Origin: an uncultured Flavobacteriales bacterium
GTDB lineage: Bacteria; Bacteroidota; Bacteroidia; Flavobacteriales_D; Parvicellaceae
Length of the DNA: 64,000 nt
Assembly: GCA_943788755.1 (NCBI GenBank)
Contig: CALSRM010000004.1
Coordinates: 1 to 64,000 of the forward strand
Reading direction: 5' to 3'
The position numbers and the translations under genes were made by a program. The notes beneath the pieces are model-generated. The model worked only from the letters and a program-made list of their open reading frames with translations. It was not told the DNA's origin and searched no databases. Of the stretch, positions 38,683 through 49,588 are shown piece by piece; the stretch's first letter is position 1; each line of letters opens with the position of its first letter.

Positions 38683-39138
38683 TTACTTAATTGAATCTAA
38701 TTCGATTTTTTTAGGCTTTTGCGCTTCTTTATCATGCTCAGCACCTATATATACATATAAGTTTGAGTATAAAGTTCTTCCTAATCTGTTTTTAGGCAAC
38801 ATCCCTTTAACTGCTTTCTCAACCAATCTCTCTGGGTGTTTATCTAAAATCTCCTGAGCTGTTAATGATCTTTGACCACCTGGATAACCAGTGTGACGTA
38901 TATAGGTCTTATTTTGCCATTTATTCCCTGACAAAGTAACTTTTTCAGCATTAATAACGACTACATTATCTCCACAATCAACATGCGGTGTAAAGTTCGT
39001 TTTATGCTTCCCTCTAATCAATTTTGCTATTTTACTTGCTAATCTACCAAGTGTTTCGCCTTCTGCGTCAACTAACAACCAGTCTTTTTTGACTGTTGCT
39101 CTGTTCGCTGAAACTGTTTTGTAACTAAGTGTATCCAC
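38683..39138 (-). CDS. rplM: 50S ribosomal protein L13 (uL13)
   Basis: About 151 residues with [20 protein letters not shown] and [13 protein letters not shown]. The track starts at a TTG (39174) only about ten bases past the -7 box. The GTG at 39138 ([12 protein letters not shown]) is where relatives in Bacteroidota begin and is my choice; it leaves a leader of about 40 bases. First gene of rplM-rpsI. Confidence 0.94.
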   Translation of the reverse strand: MDTLSYKTVSANRATVKKDWLLVDAEGETLGRLASKIAKLIRGKHKTNFTPHVDCGDNVVVINAEKVTLSGNKWQNKTYIRHTGYPGGQRSLTAQEILDKHPERLVEKAVKGMLPKNRLGRTLYSNLYVYIGAEHDKEAQKPKKIELDSIK

Positions 39139-39184
39139 GTTTTCTGTCTTTTTCAGATGCTTACTATTCCCCAAAAATGGGCTG

Positions 39185-39215
39185 CAAATGTAAAATTATT
39201 TTTTCATCTGTCAAA
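39185..39215 (-). promoter_or_regulatory. Promoter of rplM-rpsI (TTTG-N19-TACATTTG)
   Basis: On the minus strand TTTG (39215-39212), exactly 19 bases, TACATTTG (39192-39185), a full consensus match. The sequence after it, CAGCCCATTTTTGGGG, forms a small inverted repeat in the leader. Confidence 0.82.
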
Positions 39216-39322
39216 ATAAGAAACCTATTTATTTCCATAAAACTCAAGGAAACTTGCTTTTATACTAAATAACGAGTCATCTAACAACACGTAATACAGA
39301 TAAACAAAAGGCTTAAGCAACA

Positions 39323-40510
39323 TTAAATTACTTTTAATTCCTTTCCAACTTTTATAAACGCCGCCACAGCTTTGTCTAAATGATGTTTTTCATGCGCTGC
39401 TGAAATCTGCGTTCGAATTCTTGCAGCTCCTTTTGCTACAACCGGATAAAAGAATCCAATAGCATATACCCTTCTTTTAATAAGTCCATCTGCAAACTTT
39501 TGTGATAATGCGGCATCGTACAGCATAATGGGAACAATTGGAGAGTTACCTTCTTTCACATCAAAGCCAGCTGCCAATATTTTATCTTTGAAATATTTAG
39601 TATTCTCCTCTAGCTTATCTCTCAGCTCCGTAGAACCACTTAATAAGTCAAAAACCTTAATGGATGCTCCAACAATTGACGGTGCCAAAGAATTGGAAAA
39701 TAAATAAGGACGAGAGCGCTGACGTAACATGTCTATAACTTCTTTTTTTCCTGTTGTATAACCTCCCATTGCACCGCCTAATGCCTTACCGAGCGTTCCT
39801 GTTATTATATCTACACGGTCTAAGCAATTATGAAACTCTGGAGCACCTCTACCTGTTTTACCTATAAATCCAGCAGAGTGACATTCGTCAGTCATGACCA
39901 AAGCATCGTATTTATCCGCTAAATCGCATATCTCATTCATCTTAGCGATATCGCCGTCCATAGAAAAAACACCATCAGTTACAATTATTCTAAACCTTTG
40001 CGCTTGAGCTGCTTTTAACTGATCTTCCAAATCAGCCATATCACTATGCTTGTACCTATATCTAGCAGCTTTACATAAACGAACTCCATCAATAATAGAA
40101 GCATGATTCAATGAATCAGAAATAATAGCATCCTCTTTTCCAAATAAAGGCTCAAACAAACCTCCATTGGCATCAAAAGCCGCAGCATACAATATTGTAT
40201 CTTCAAACCCGTAAAAATCAGCTATTTTTTGCTCTAATTCTTTATGAATATCTTGCGTTCCACAAATAAAACGCACAGAAGACATTCCGAAACCATGTGT
40301 ATCTAAGGCCTCTTTTGATGCCTGAATTACTTCTGGATGTGAAGACAATCCTAAATAGTTATTTGCACACATAATCACTACATCTTCTCCTGTCGAAACC
40401 TGAACTTCAGCTCCTTGTGGAGTAGTAATAATTCTTTCACTTTTATAAATACCATCGTCTTTTATTTGCGACAATTCTTTTTGCAATTCTTCTTTTATTT
40501 TTCCGTACAT
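39323..40510 (-). CDS. kbl: Glycine C-acetyltransferase (2-amino-3-ketobutyrate CoA ligase)
   Basis: 395 residues, PLP-dependent alpha-oxoamine synthase; acts in threonine breakdown, giving glycine and acetyl-CoA. [22 protein letters not shown] and the PLP Lys in [10 protein letters not shown] are clear. No threonine dehydrogenase gene is beside it. Single gene. Confidence 0.92.
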   Translation of the reverse strand: MYGKIKEELQKELSQIKDDGIYKSERIITTPQGAEVQVSTGEDVVIMCANNYLGLSSHPEVIQASKEALDTHGFGMSSVRFICGTQDIHKELEQKIADFYGFEDTILYAAAFDANGGLFEPLFGKEDAIISDSLNHASIIDGVRLCKAARYRYKHSDMADLEDQLKAAQAQRFRIIVTDGVFSMDGDIAKMNEICDLADKYDALVMTDECHSAGFIGKTGRGAPEFHNCLDRVDIITGTLGKALGGAMGGYTTGKKEVIDMLRQRSRPYLFSNSLAPSIVGASIKVFDLLSGSTELRDKLEENTKYFKDKILAAGFDVKEGNSPIVPIMLYDAALSQKFADGLIKRRVYAIGFFYPVVAKGAARIRTQISAAHEKHHLDKAVAAFIKVGKELKVI

Positions 40511-40779
40511 AGCTTTGCGATTTTAACCCATTTATTATAGCCGACGAATATAAAGAAAAAATAAAACCCTTATACATCTTAGAAAAAGGATTCCATCTGC
40601 CACAGAGTTTGGATATATAAGATTATGGAAATAGAATTAATAAGCAAGCCTTAGAACAGATTGATGATGTTTGTGTTATTGGCGTTACAGTTAAGAAGTA
40701 GAAGCCATTAATAGTGGATTATTTACACTAATGCTAACTAAATACAGTCTCGCAAATTCTGAAAAAAATATACTAATTA
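40511..40779. other. Intergenic stretch with no recognisable feature
   Basis: About 270 bases between kbl and the DUF3078 gene. I see no ORF of note, no promoter pair and no terminator hairpin that I would defend. Confidence 0.5.
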
Positions 40780-41781
40780 TTAAAACTTATATGCAAAACC
40801 AACTGACCAAGCTTCTTTGAATTGCATTACTGGCCCTTTAACTTGAACCAAACTTCCGTCCGGACCTAAGAGATTATCCCCATTAGCATCTTGATAGTAA
40901 CGTGCAGAACCATCCGAATTATACCTTGCAATATCAATATCGTGATCATAAATAAGATAGGTCGACAAGCTTATATTCATATATTTATTCAGCTTAACAT
41001 TTGTTAATGTTTCCCATGTTACATCTATATTTCCAGGCTCATTTGAATAATTCGAAAAGAGGGTTAGGTTCGTTTTAAAAGTTACACCTTCCATTTTGAA
41101 AGGCTTTTCCTTAAAAACCGCTAACTTAATATAACCGCCAACTTCTGAACGAAAAACATTACCAGAATCCACTCCAAAGGCCCCTATTCCAGAAAGGTAA
41201 TCATCCGTAACAAAAGTCATTTTACTTGTTAACGGAGCTACAAAAAACGTAAAATATTTGCTTGGCTTATAGTCCATTCCCAAAGCAACAATACTATACG
41301 CTGGTGCCATAAAATTTGAGATATGCACCGTATCTCCAACCTTACTATATCCATAATTAAATTGAGTCCTAAAGTTAAACAGACCCGAATAATACCATTT
41401 TTCAGATGCTTTTTGACCAACCTTAGAATTTACCTCTATTCTATCGTCATTTTTAAACCATGGCGTCGATTTCGCTTCGCCTTGTTTAATTACCCCATAT
41501 GCCAAATCAATAGAGTTATCCCAAGAATTATTACCCTTAGCGTAGTTTGCAAAGAGACTTAAAATTCCTTGTGTTGATATAGCATTTTGACCACCCCCAG
41601 CCCAATTTGATAAATACACTTGAGAAAAGTTAACATTCGCCAAGCCACCAATTTTCCACAAGGTATCACTGCTTGAATTGCCATTTCTCTGGTCTTTTAA
41701 TAATTTCTCAGTTTCTGCACTCATCTGAGAAAATGAAGAAAAAGTTATACAAGACAACACTATTCCAAAAATAATTTTCAT
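40780..41781 (-). CDS. DUF3078 outer-membrane protein
   Basis: About 333 residues. A signal peptide from the ATG at 41781 (IFGIVLSCITFSSFSQ) is followed by the DUF3078 hallmark LWKIGGLANVNFSQVYLSNWAGGG and barrel-like strands, ending in YKF with a terminal Phe as in outer-membrane proteins. The function is unknown. The track start 12 codons upstream is unlikely because it precedes the signal peptide with charged residues. It follows the CotH gene on the same strand, a few tens of bases downstream. Confidence 0.8.
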   Translation of the reverse strand: MKIIFGIVLSCITFSSFSQMSAETEKLLKDQRNGNSSSDTLWKIGGLANVNFSQVYLSNWAGGGQNAISTQGILSLFANYAKGNNSWDNSIDLAYGVIKQGEAKSTPWFKNDDRIEVNSKVGQKASEKWYYSGLFNFRTQFNYGYSKVGDTVHISNFMAPAYSIVALGMDYKPSKYFTFFVAPLTSKMTFVTDDYLSGIGAFGVDSGNVFRSEVGGYIKLAVFKEKPFKMEGVTFKTNLTLFSNYSNEPGNIDVTWETLTNVKLNKYMNISLSTYLIYDHDIDIARYNSDGSARYYQDANGDNLLGPDGSLVQVKGPVMQFKEAWSVGFAYKF

Positions 41782-41826
41782 ACTAGTTTTTTTTTTACAA
41801 ACAGGTAGAGATTTCACATTTGATTC

Positions 41827-44149
41827 TCAACCCTTATTCCTTTTTTTTCTAATCAATAACATACCCATTAACAACAATCCAAACAAGACCACTACTCCTA
41901 CAATATAAAAAACTGAATTCCCTTGTTTTTCTATTTTTTTAGTCTTGATTGGCTCATATAAAACATTCTCCATTCCAGGAGAAGGTTTAACCGAGGCTTC
42001 CCAATTATCTAATAATGGATTAACTCTTTCAATATTCTTGTTTCCAGAATCTAATAAAGTTGGAAAGTCAATTTCAATATCATAACGCAACGAATCCACT
42101 ATGTTATTCTCGGCATCTATTAAGAGTAACTTTTCTTTTTTCGATGATAATCCAAACCCAAGCGAAACATTAAATACCTGCCCACCCTTACTCATCAAAA
42201 CCATCTCTTGCGGATTGGCTGACAAAAGTAAATACCCTTTAGGTTGGATCTTTGAAGAATCAGGAAAAACAAATTCATTATCATTTGAAACAACCTTCCA
42301 ACCTGATAAATCCACTGTATCTTTAGAGGTATTATAAAATTCAATCCAATCTCCTTGAGAAAGCATTGAATCTTGCTTTGCACTCAACTCATTAATTACT
42401 ACAATTGAAGAATAATGACTTAGCTCTCTTTCTTGAAATATAGGCTTAAGAACAGCATTCTCATTTAAAAGAAACTTCTCAGTGGTAACTGAGTCTAATT
42501 CGTCCCATTTCACAAATTCATATCCATATTTAGCCTTAGCCTCTAAAGAAGGAGAGGCATCTTTAAAATACACTCCACTAAACGATTTGTCTACTCGGAT
42601 TGAATTTATTTGAACATACCCCATTTCAGGGTCTTGATTTTGAATTGCAACAGCGATTGTATCTGATAAGTCAAACCGATCCATTAAATGCAAGCGCACA
42701 TAGTAAGGGCGATTAGAAGCATAATCTTTCATCCTTTGAACATATCCTTTCCCATCTTTCAATGTTTGAACTTCTCCATTTCTTAAAGTGATATGGCATC
42801 TCTTCTTTCAACATATTTTGAATAGAGTCAATTTTAAAATTGACGGTTTTAGCTGAAAAAATGGTGTTTAAATGATCTGCAAATCGGTTGACATATAGGT
42901 TTTTTATACTGTCATTTTCCAATAAATTTCGAATAATTAAAGTAGACCAAGCAGGATCTGGCCAAGCTTCATTATGCTTAACTGTCATTTTATCAAGCGT
43001 ATTCTTTTTGTAGGCAGTTCTACTTGAAATTCCAAAACTAATATCCGTATCAAATAAAACCCAGCGCCACCTTCCTTCGGGTGTTTGTGGTCGCCAAAAT
43101 CGAATATTTCCACCCGCATCTCTATTATCTACATATACTTCTGTGATATTATAATTAATGAAATTATCTATCTCCATCAAAGTATTAAGATGCAGTATTT
43201 CGGCGGTATCCTTAAAATCCGTTTTATTAATATACTTTTTCATCTTCAGATAATGGTCCCTTTTCCCCGCCAACAAATCATTGCGATGTTTCATTATATC
43301 CACACTATCAGGATTTGCTCCTGCATTACTTTTTAGGTAATATTCATTTATCTTTTCACGCACATTATGAATCCCCCAGTAAACACCATTTATAAAAACT
43401 ACAGAAGGACGATATGCTTGTATATCGACATCCAAAGGCTCGATCAGGTTCGTTAATAATGCATCTCTGAATTGTGTATTATTAAAGTCACTTCCAGAGT
43501 TTCTTAACACAATGGACTTATATTTTTTAATATTCTTATTTGGGAATATTGGGTATTTAATTGTTTTCTTCTCGTACTTTTTTCGAGAGATTATAGCCAA
43601 AGACTTCATCGGTAAACCTTTGCTAAAACCTCCAAATATTCTAACTCCTACTTGCTGATTAAACCCTAATTCTCCCGTAGGCTCATAAAATTCAATATTG
43701 ATTCTTCGCTCCCAGCCTTTCCAAAAATTTGCTCTTTTATATGGAGGAAGTGAATCTGCACAGCAACCCTTAACGTATATGCCGCGATCAAAACTGAAAA
43801 AATCGTCTGGATTTCCAGTAATCGAAATTACTGCCATATTATATTCTCTGCCTATTAAATAAGTTTGCGTAACGATTTTTCCAGGAGTTCCATCTTTATA
43901 AGCAACTGCTCTTATGGGTGTAGTTTTATCTAAATTTATGGTGTCTGAATATCTTTTCGAACTACTTGAGGGTTTTTTTCCATTGGTTGTATAATATATC
44001 TTTTCTCCCAAAGTAGATAATTCCAATTGAATTGTTTCTTGATAAATACCACCAGGAACTGAAAAAACAACGGTGTTAGAATCTACGTCCTGAGAATAAA
44101 AATTCCCCGTTAACAACCCAATAAACAATATTATTAAAACAGCTCTCAT
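41827..44149 (-). CDS. CotH-domain surface protein with chitobiase-like and lamin-tail domains (frameshift)
   Basis: Two track ORFs form one protein of about 770 residues. In order: a signal peptide; a chitobiase C-terminal-like domain (IYYTTNGKKPSSSSKRYS); a CotH kinase-like domain (GVRIFGGFSKGLPMKSL, RNSGSDFNNTQFRDAL, WVLFDTDISFG); a lamin-tail domain (DWIEFYNTSKDTVDLSGWKV); and a C-terminal membrane helix (FYIVGVVVLFGLLLMGMLLI) with a basic end. CotH proteins in spore formers are protein kinases; here activity is unproven. One extra base near 42745 breaks WERYVQRMKDYASNRP. No T9SS domain; the terminal helix suggests membrane anchoring. Confidence 0.8.
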
Positions 44150-44389
44150 TAATTACCAGTAAAGGTGATTTTTTTATTCATTAAAAATCTACGGTCAAAC
44201 CCTAGTTTTTCAATGCCAAATGTTAATACGTTGGAAAATTACCAACTCTCTTAGAAATGACTTACCTGTTTTTATTATCTGTAATTGTTTATCCTTTTTT
44301 CGTTAAATCAAGAGTTAATTAAAATCCATTAATTAATTGTTGATATCTCTATTTTGATTTAAAACTATAAATATGTACATTTATATAAG

Positions 44390-44600
44390 TATTCAACAAG
44401 ACAAGCTCTTGCTTGAAGCAGGTAGCAATACCGACCCGTATAGCACAGTTTTTAAACTTAACAAATTAAAAATTGGGGATTAATTGTTTTGCCTATGGCG
44501 TGCCACTATCAGTTTACTGATCAGGTGGATTACAGAATCGAAATTGCGTCCTCAACCATGTTGAACTTGAAGTTTAACAACACAAAGACTATACGGGTTT
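44390..44600 (+). other. Possible degenerate coding remnant
   Basis: In two adjacent frames this stretch reads like protein (KLLLEAGSNTDPYSTVFKL, then LPMACHYQFTDQVDYRIE), with a stop/frameshift between. I cannot name a family and it has no start or promoter. It may be a decayed gene fragment. The rest of the 44150-44600 gap shows nothing else. Confidence 0.2.
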
Positions 44601-44801
44601 TTATTTATCTTTCCGGATACTTCTGTAATAGGTATGGACCCGATAAACTCCAAGCAATATCAATAAGGGAGCACCAATTAAAATTTCTTTATCCTTTACC
44701 GGATGATCATAAGTGGATTCCGCAGTTACTGCGTAAATAATCAAAATAACACCCGCTACAATTGTAAATATACCTATATATAATCTAGATTTTTGATCCA
44801 T
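44601..44801 (-). CDS. Small two-helix membrane protein
   Basis: 66 residues, with hydrophobic segments at about 8-25 (IGIFTIVAGVILIIYAV) and 40-53 (ILIGAPLLILLGVY) and a basic C-terminus (RSIRKDK). The ATG follows the E1 dehydrogenase stop by one base, so it is likely translated from that transcript. The family is not recognised. The plus-strand ORF across it (44489-44740) is a shadow. Confidence 0.6.
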   Translation of the reverse strand: MDQKSRLYIGIFTIVAGVILIIYAVTAESTYDHPVKDKEILIGAPLLILLGVYRVHTYYRSIRKDK

Positions 44802-44802
44802 T

Positions 44803-46902
44803 CTAGTAATCTAATAAATTTCCAATTGCAGTAGCAACTTTTTCTCCACTGGGCAACAATGTAAACTCTAATGTGGAGTTTAATGGAATTGCAGGAGTAT
44901 CAACAGACCCAACTATTTCAACGGGCGCATCTAAACTCTTAAAACAATTCTTTTGAATACGAGCCATTAATCCTAAAGAAAAACCACACTCCACGGATTC
45001 CTCTGTTACGACCATTATTTTACCGTGTTTACGAGCTGCACGATACATTGCATCTTCATCCAATGGATTTAACGTTCGTAAATCAATAATTTCGACCTGC
45101 CCTTGGAATTGTTTTTCAGCCTCTAACGACCAATACACACCCCTACCATAAGTAATAATAGCAAGAGATTCACCGTTGCTAATCTTTTCAGGATTAGCTT
45201 CTAAAACTGTTCGTGCTTTCCCAAATGGAATTATATAATCCGCATCAGGTTCAACTGTCATTGCACCTTCTGTTCCTTTAATTTTGCTCCAATACAAACC
45301 TTTATGTTCTAATATAACAATTGGATTTGGATCGTAATATGCTGATTTCAACAAACCTTTTAAATCTGCACCAGTAGACGGATACGCGACTTTTACACCT
45401 CTTATTTGTGTGACAACAGACTCTACACTTGAAGAATGATAAGGACCACCTGAACCATATGCTCCTATCGGAACCCGCAAAATCATACTAACAGGCCATT
45501 TGCCATTAGACAAATAATAAGAACGGCTTACTTCTGTAAAAAGTTGATTAAGTCCAGGCCAAATATAATCTGCAAATTGTACCTCAACAATTGGTTTTAG
45601 TCCAGCAACCGACATTCCGACAGTACTTCCAATAATAAAAGCTTCTTGAATGGGTGTATTAAACACTCTATAATCACCAAAAGTTTCAGCTAGCGTTGCA
45701 GCTTCTCTAAAAACACCGCCTAACCTTCCCCCAACGTCTTGCCCATATAACAAACACTCTGGATGCTTCGTCATTAGCTCTCGAATAGCAAACAAAGCAG
45801 AATCCACCATTACGGTTTTCTCTTTTCCTGCTGGTTCTCTAATCCCTTTCTCCTCTGTAACAGAAGTAGGAGCAAAAATATGATCAGTCAAATCTTCTGG
45901 AAGAGGATTTTCTTCAGCCAAAGATCTTTGATAATCTTCTTCAACTAATTGTTGTGCTTCTACTAAAATTGCATCCAATTCTTTTTGTGCAACTCCTGCT
46001 TCCAGTAACTCTTTTTGCAATTTTGGAAATGGATCTTGTTTATTAGCTTCCTCTAAATCATCGCGATACCATTCCATACGAACACCGGAAGTATGGTGAT
46101 TTAACAAAGGAACTTTTGCATGAATAATGAATGGACGTCGTTCTTTACGAACAATTGCTATAACATCTTTTAACGCGTTATAACATTCTGAAAAATTCGT
46201 TCCATCTAATGACCGGACTTCAATTCCTTTGAACCCTTTTGCATATTCTGAAATATCTTGTGCACGAATTTCATCAGCCTTAGCAGAAATATCCCATTCA
46301 TTATCTTGAACGAAATATATAATTGGCATTTGCTTCAAAGCAGCCATTTGAAACGCTTCCGCTACTTCACCTTCTGTGCAAGAAGCATCTCCTAATGAAC
46401 AAACAACCACCGGCTTTTCATCATCTGATTTGTAATCTACAAGCCCTGTCAATTCCTTATATTGAACCCCCATAGCAATACCAGTAGTAGGAATTGCTTG
46501 CATTCCTGTAGCAGAACTTTGATGTGGTATTTTAGGCATATCCTTACGGTTCAAACTAGGGTGAGAATAATAGGTCCTTCCACCGGAAAAAATGTCTGAC
46601 CGTTTTGCTAAAACCTGTAGCATTAATTCAAAAGGAGTAATTCCTATTCCTAAAAGGATTGAATCATCTCTATAATAGGGAGAAACATAATCCTGTGGCT
46701 TCAACTGTAAGCCTAAAGCCAGCTGAACAGCCTCGTGCCCTCTTGATGTTGCATGGACGTATTTTGCTGTGATGGCTTTATTATCTTCGTATAATTCTGT
46801 CAAAGATTTAGCAACACACATCTTTTGATAAGCCACTAATAAAATAGCTTTATCTACTTTCCCTTTAAGGGTTATTTTATTCTCTTTCGACACAGTTACC
46901 AT
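44803..46902 (-). CDS. Fused alpha/beta E1 component of a 2-oxoacid dehydrogenase
   Basis: 699 residues. The first half is an E1-alpha domain with the thiamine pyrophosphate motif GDASCTEGEVAEAF ending in an Asn (VQDNEWDIS). The second half, from about 365, is an E1-beta domain (YGQDVGGRLGGVF, EVQFADYIWPGLNQL, TYGRGVYWSLEA). Such fusions decarboxylate branched-chain 2-oxoacids or pyruvate and pass the acyl group to an E2 lipoyl protein, whose gene is not in the window. Followed one base later by the small membrane protein. Confidence 0.9.
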   Translation of the reverse strand: MVTVSKENKITLKGKVDKAILLVAYQKMCVAKSLTELYEDNKAITAKYVHATSRGHEAVQLALGLQLKPQDYVSPYYRDDSILLGIGITPFELMLQVLAKRSDIFSGGRTYYSHPSLNRKDMPKIPHQSSATGMQAIPTTGIAMGVQYKELTGLVDYKSDDEKPVVVCSLGDASCTEGEVAEAFQMAALKQMPIIYFVQDNEWDISAKADEIRAQDISEYAKGFKGIEVRSLDGTNFSECYNALKDVIAIVRKERRPFIIHAKVPLLNHHTSGVRMEWYRDDLEEANKQDPFPKLQKELLEAGVAQKELDAILVEAQQLVEEDYQRSLAEENPLPEDLTDHIFAPTSVTEEKGIREPAGKEKTVMVDSALFAIRELMTKHPECLLYGQDVGGRLGGVFREAATLAETFGDYRVFNTPIQEAFIIGSTVGMSVAGLKPIVEVQFADYIWPGLNQLFTEVSRSYYLSNGKWPVSMILRVPIGAYGSGGPYHSSSVESVVTQIRGVKVAYPSTGADLKGLLKSAYYDPNPIVILEHKGLYWSKIKGTEGAMTVEPDADYIIPFGKARTVLEANPEKISNGESLAIITYGRGVYWSLEAEKQFQGQVEIIDLRTLNPLDEDAMYRAARKHGKIMVVTEESVECGFSLGLMARIQKNCFKSLDAPVEIVGSVDTPAIPLNSTLEFTLLPSGEKVATAIGNLLDY

Positions 46903-47021
46903 ACTTTATTTCAATAAATATTATTCATGCTTATTGTATATACTGCAATATAGTAAAAATTACAATTTAACTTTTGACTTTTCGACGAAATACGAAATAT
47001 TATACCCAAAAACCAAGAAGA

Positions 47022-48407
47022 TTAAACAACTTCTTCGCCTGCATAAAACATTTTATTAAAATTGACAAAGTACAATTTATCGGTAGCTCTTGTTACAGCC
47101 GTATAAAGCCACCTCATATATTCCTTATCTAACATTTTTTCAGTTAAATATCCTTGATCTATGAATACGGCTGGCCATTGGCCCCCTTGCGACTTATGAC
47201 ATGTAACAGCATACGAGAACTTAACTTGTAAAGCATTCATATGAGGAGATTTCATAATTAAGTCATAGCGCTTTTTTCTGCTTCTTACGTCCATAAAATC
47301 TTCCTCTATAGCAAAGAACAATTCTTTCATTCGTTCTCGCGGTAAATTAGGCCCTTCTGCATCAATTGCTTCTAATAATATTTTACATTCCAATTCACTT
47401 TCCTCTTTTGCATCCAAAAACCTAATTGTAACATCTGCAAATCGAAATCCATACAACTCTTCGTAACGAGTTACACGCAGTATCCTTACAATATCTCCAT
47501 TTGCTATAAACCCCATTTTTGAATTTGCGTCTAACCAATGATAGTTGTTTTTCACAACCATCATTAAATCGCCAGACGTTAGTTCATCTTCCATCCATAA
47601 AATCCTATTCCTGACTTGTTGGTTGAATAAATTTGCTCTTTTATTAGAACGACAAATAACCATTGTCCCTTCTATTCCATATTTACTTACACAGCTTTCT
47701 AGTTCATCTTGCAATTCCATTCCTGAAATACGGAAAGTGTCGGGAAAATCTGGATTTATCTTTAATTCGTAATTATTTTCTTTCTCTATCTGCGTCCTTA
47801 AATTGGTTGCATTAAATAATATCCCTGATTCTTTTTCTTGTCTCACAACTTCTTTTAATTCTGACAATATAAATGGAATATGGAATCTATCTTCCAAATA
47901 AATTGCATCTAATGCTGGACTTATTGCTAACCCAACGGGAGGTAATTGTGCATAATCACCAACAAAAATAAGTTTACAGTTTTTCCCATTGTATACGTAT
48001 CTAAAGAGGTCTGTTAATAAATTTCGCTGTTCAAACATTCCATTTGAAATACCTGCATCTGAGCTAACCATCGAAGCTTCATCTACAATAAAGACTGTAT
48101 TTGTATGTAAGTTCTTACCAAGGGTAAAGCGCATCGTACCATCAAAATCTTCCTGGAAATATATTTTTTTATGAATGGTTAATGCCTCTTTTTGGGCGTA
48201 AGTAGCCATTACTTTTGCGGCCCTGCCTGTTGGCGCAATTAAAACAGATTTCAATTTGACACTTCCTAAAGCTTTTACCAAAGCACCTATCAAGCTCGTT
48301 TTGCCGGTTCCTGCATATCCTTGAAAGACGAAACCTTCTTGAGAATTTGGATTCAAAACAAACTCAGACAATTTTTTAATCGCCCTTTTTTGATCTTTTG
48401 TTGGCAC
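47022..48407 (-). CDS. RecD-like ATP-dependent helicase (SF1, UvrD C-terminal-2 type)
   Basis: 461 residues. Walker A GYAGTGKTS (residues 30-38), Walker B FIVDEASMVS, VGDYAQLPPV (motif III) and the late motif SYAVTCHKSQGGQWPAVF with YTAVTRATDKLYFV. This matches stand-alone RecD/AAA_30 helicases common in Bacteroidota; no recB or recC is near, so a role outside RecBCD is likely. Single gene. Confidence 0.87.
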   Translation of the reverse strand: MPTKDQKRAIKKLSEFVLNPNSQEGFVFQGYAGTGKTSLIGALVKALGSVKLKSVLIAPTGRAAKVMATYAQKEALTIHKKIYFQEDFDGTMRFTLGKNLHTNTVFIVDEASMVSSDAGISNGMFEQRNLLTDLFRYVYNGKNCKLIFVGDYAQLPPVGLAISPALDAIYLEDRFHIPFILSELKEVVRQEKESGILFNATNLRTQIEKENNYELKINPDFPDTFRISGMELQDELESCVSKYGIEGTMVICRSNKRANLFNQQVRNRILWMEDELTSGDLMMVVKNNYHWLDANSKMGFIANGDIVRILRVTRYEELYGFRFADVTIRFLDAKEESELECKILLEAIDAEGPNLPRERMKELFFAIEEDFMDVRSRKKRYDLIMKSPHMNALQVKFSYAVTCHKSQGGQWPAVFIDQGYLTEKMLDKEYMRWLYTAVTRATDKLYFVNFNKMFYAGEEVV

Positions 48408-48588
48408 ATGAACCAGTTCTCTCTCAAATATGTGTACTATTTCTTTCGTCTCAAGAAGTTTTATTTACCTATATCTGTAAAGGTATAGAATCTTACGTTG
48501 TTTGTTCATAAACACACACCGTTCTCGTTATTTTTCGTCCACTTAATAGAATAACCCGCTCCAGGCTATTAACTTTTGAAAAAAATAT

Positions 48589-48596
48589 TAGCTTTG
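48589..48596 (+). promoter_or_regulatory. -7 box TAGCTTTG before the membrane protein gene
   Basis: TAGCTTTG fits TAnnTTTG and is 47 bases before the ATG at 48644. No correctly spaced TTTG is seen. Confidence 0.35.
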
Positions 48597-48643
48597 TATC
48601 GCAAGTAGATTTATTAGACTTAAACGAATAAAAGAAATATCAC

Positions 48644-49522
48644 ATGTTAGAAAAATTTGGGCTAATCGCAAAAAAATTCTTATTTCCAGTTATAATTATC
48701 ATTGCCGGCCTGCTCGTGGTTATTAAAGGTGTGTCAGCTGATGCTGAAACTAACATCATGCAAACCAACGGCTTTCTCTTTGGTGGCTTGGCTATCTTAC
48801 TAATGGGAATAATTATTTTACTTTATATTTTAGAAATCATCAACAGAACAGTTCACTTGGTGCTAATGGCTGTTCTTTTTTGCTCCACCCTGGGATTGGG
48901 AATTATGACAATCAACTCGGTAAATGATACGATTGCAGAAATGGACCTGAAAGAGAAAACAGATAACTTCATAAAACAAGGCCTCTCAGACATTAGAGAC
49001 ATTCAAGTAGAATACAAAAAGAAATATGGTATTTATACATCCTCCTTTTCTGTTTTGAAAAACTTTTTATTAAAAGATTCTATAATGGATATTTTAAGAA
49101 GTAACGGAGACGACTATCCAAATGGCATGCCGGACGGAAGGGTTTCTATGGAACACGGAGTTTTATTAGGCTATGACCCTATTAGAGATGATGCGCTTTA
49201 TGAAAGTTATGATGAATCAGAGGCGCTTAAAGTCGGAATCTTTATCAACGACACAATCTGGAGGGGTGTTATGGGAGTTATTTTTGATAATGAAACGGCT
49301 CTTAAAAAGGAAAGAAGGTTTATGTTTGAAGTAAACAACTTAAGTAACGTTCCATTAAGCGATTCAAGTAAATTTTTGATGTTTGCGGATACTTTGGATG
49401 GAGGAACTCCCGTATTCTTGGTAAAAAACCCATATCCTTATGACCCATTCAACACGAAAGATACGTTAATGATGGGATCGATGACAGAGTCAAAAAACAC
49501 CGGAAACTGGGGAGAAAACTAG
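48644..49522 (+). CDS. Membrane protein with periplasmic or cytoplasmic C-terminal domain
   Basis: 292 residues. Three hydrophobic segments lie near residues 12-29, 44-64 and 68-90, then a soluble, acidic region of about 190 residues follows. I recognise it as a conserved flavobacterial protein type but know no function. It precedes the DUF3822 gene by 66 bases (to its likely start) on the same strand. Confidence 0.65.
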   Translation: MLEKFGLIAKKFLFPVIIIIAGLLVVIKGVSADAETNIMQTNGFLFGGLAILLMGIIILLYILEIINRTVHLVLMAVLFCSTLGLGIMTINSVNDTIAEMDLKEKTDNFIKQGLSDIRDIQVEYKKKYGIYTSSFSVLKNFLLKDSIMDILRSNGDDYPNGMPDGRVSMEHGVLLGYDPIRDDALYESYDESEALKVGIFINDTIWRGVMGVIFDNETALKKERRFMFEVNNLSNVPLSDSSKFLMFADTLDGGTPVFLVKNPYPYDPFNTKDTLMMGSMTESKNTGNWGEN

Positions 49523-49588
49523 ACAGCACTCTCTTCTAGTTTCTCATTTATCTTGACGAAAAATCGAAAAGGAATTTTCCTACTTTTT

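Noticed and set aside
44150-44600. tRNA gene search in the larger gaps
   Set aside because: No paired acceptor/T-arm with a GTTCGAnnC loop was found by eye in this or the other gaps; a covariance search would be decisive.
44489-44740. 83-residue plus-strand ORF
   Set aside because: It overlaps the better-supported small membrane protein on the minus strand and has no recognisable domain.
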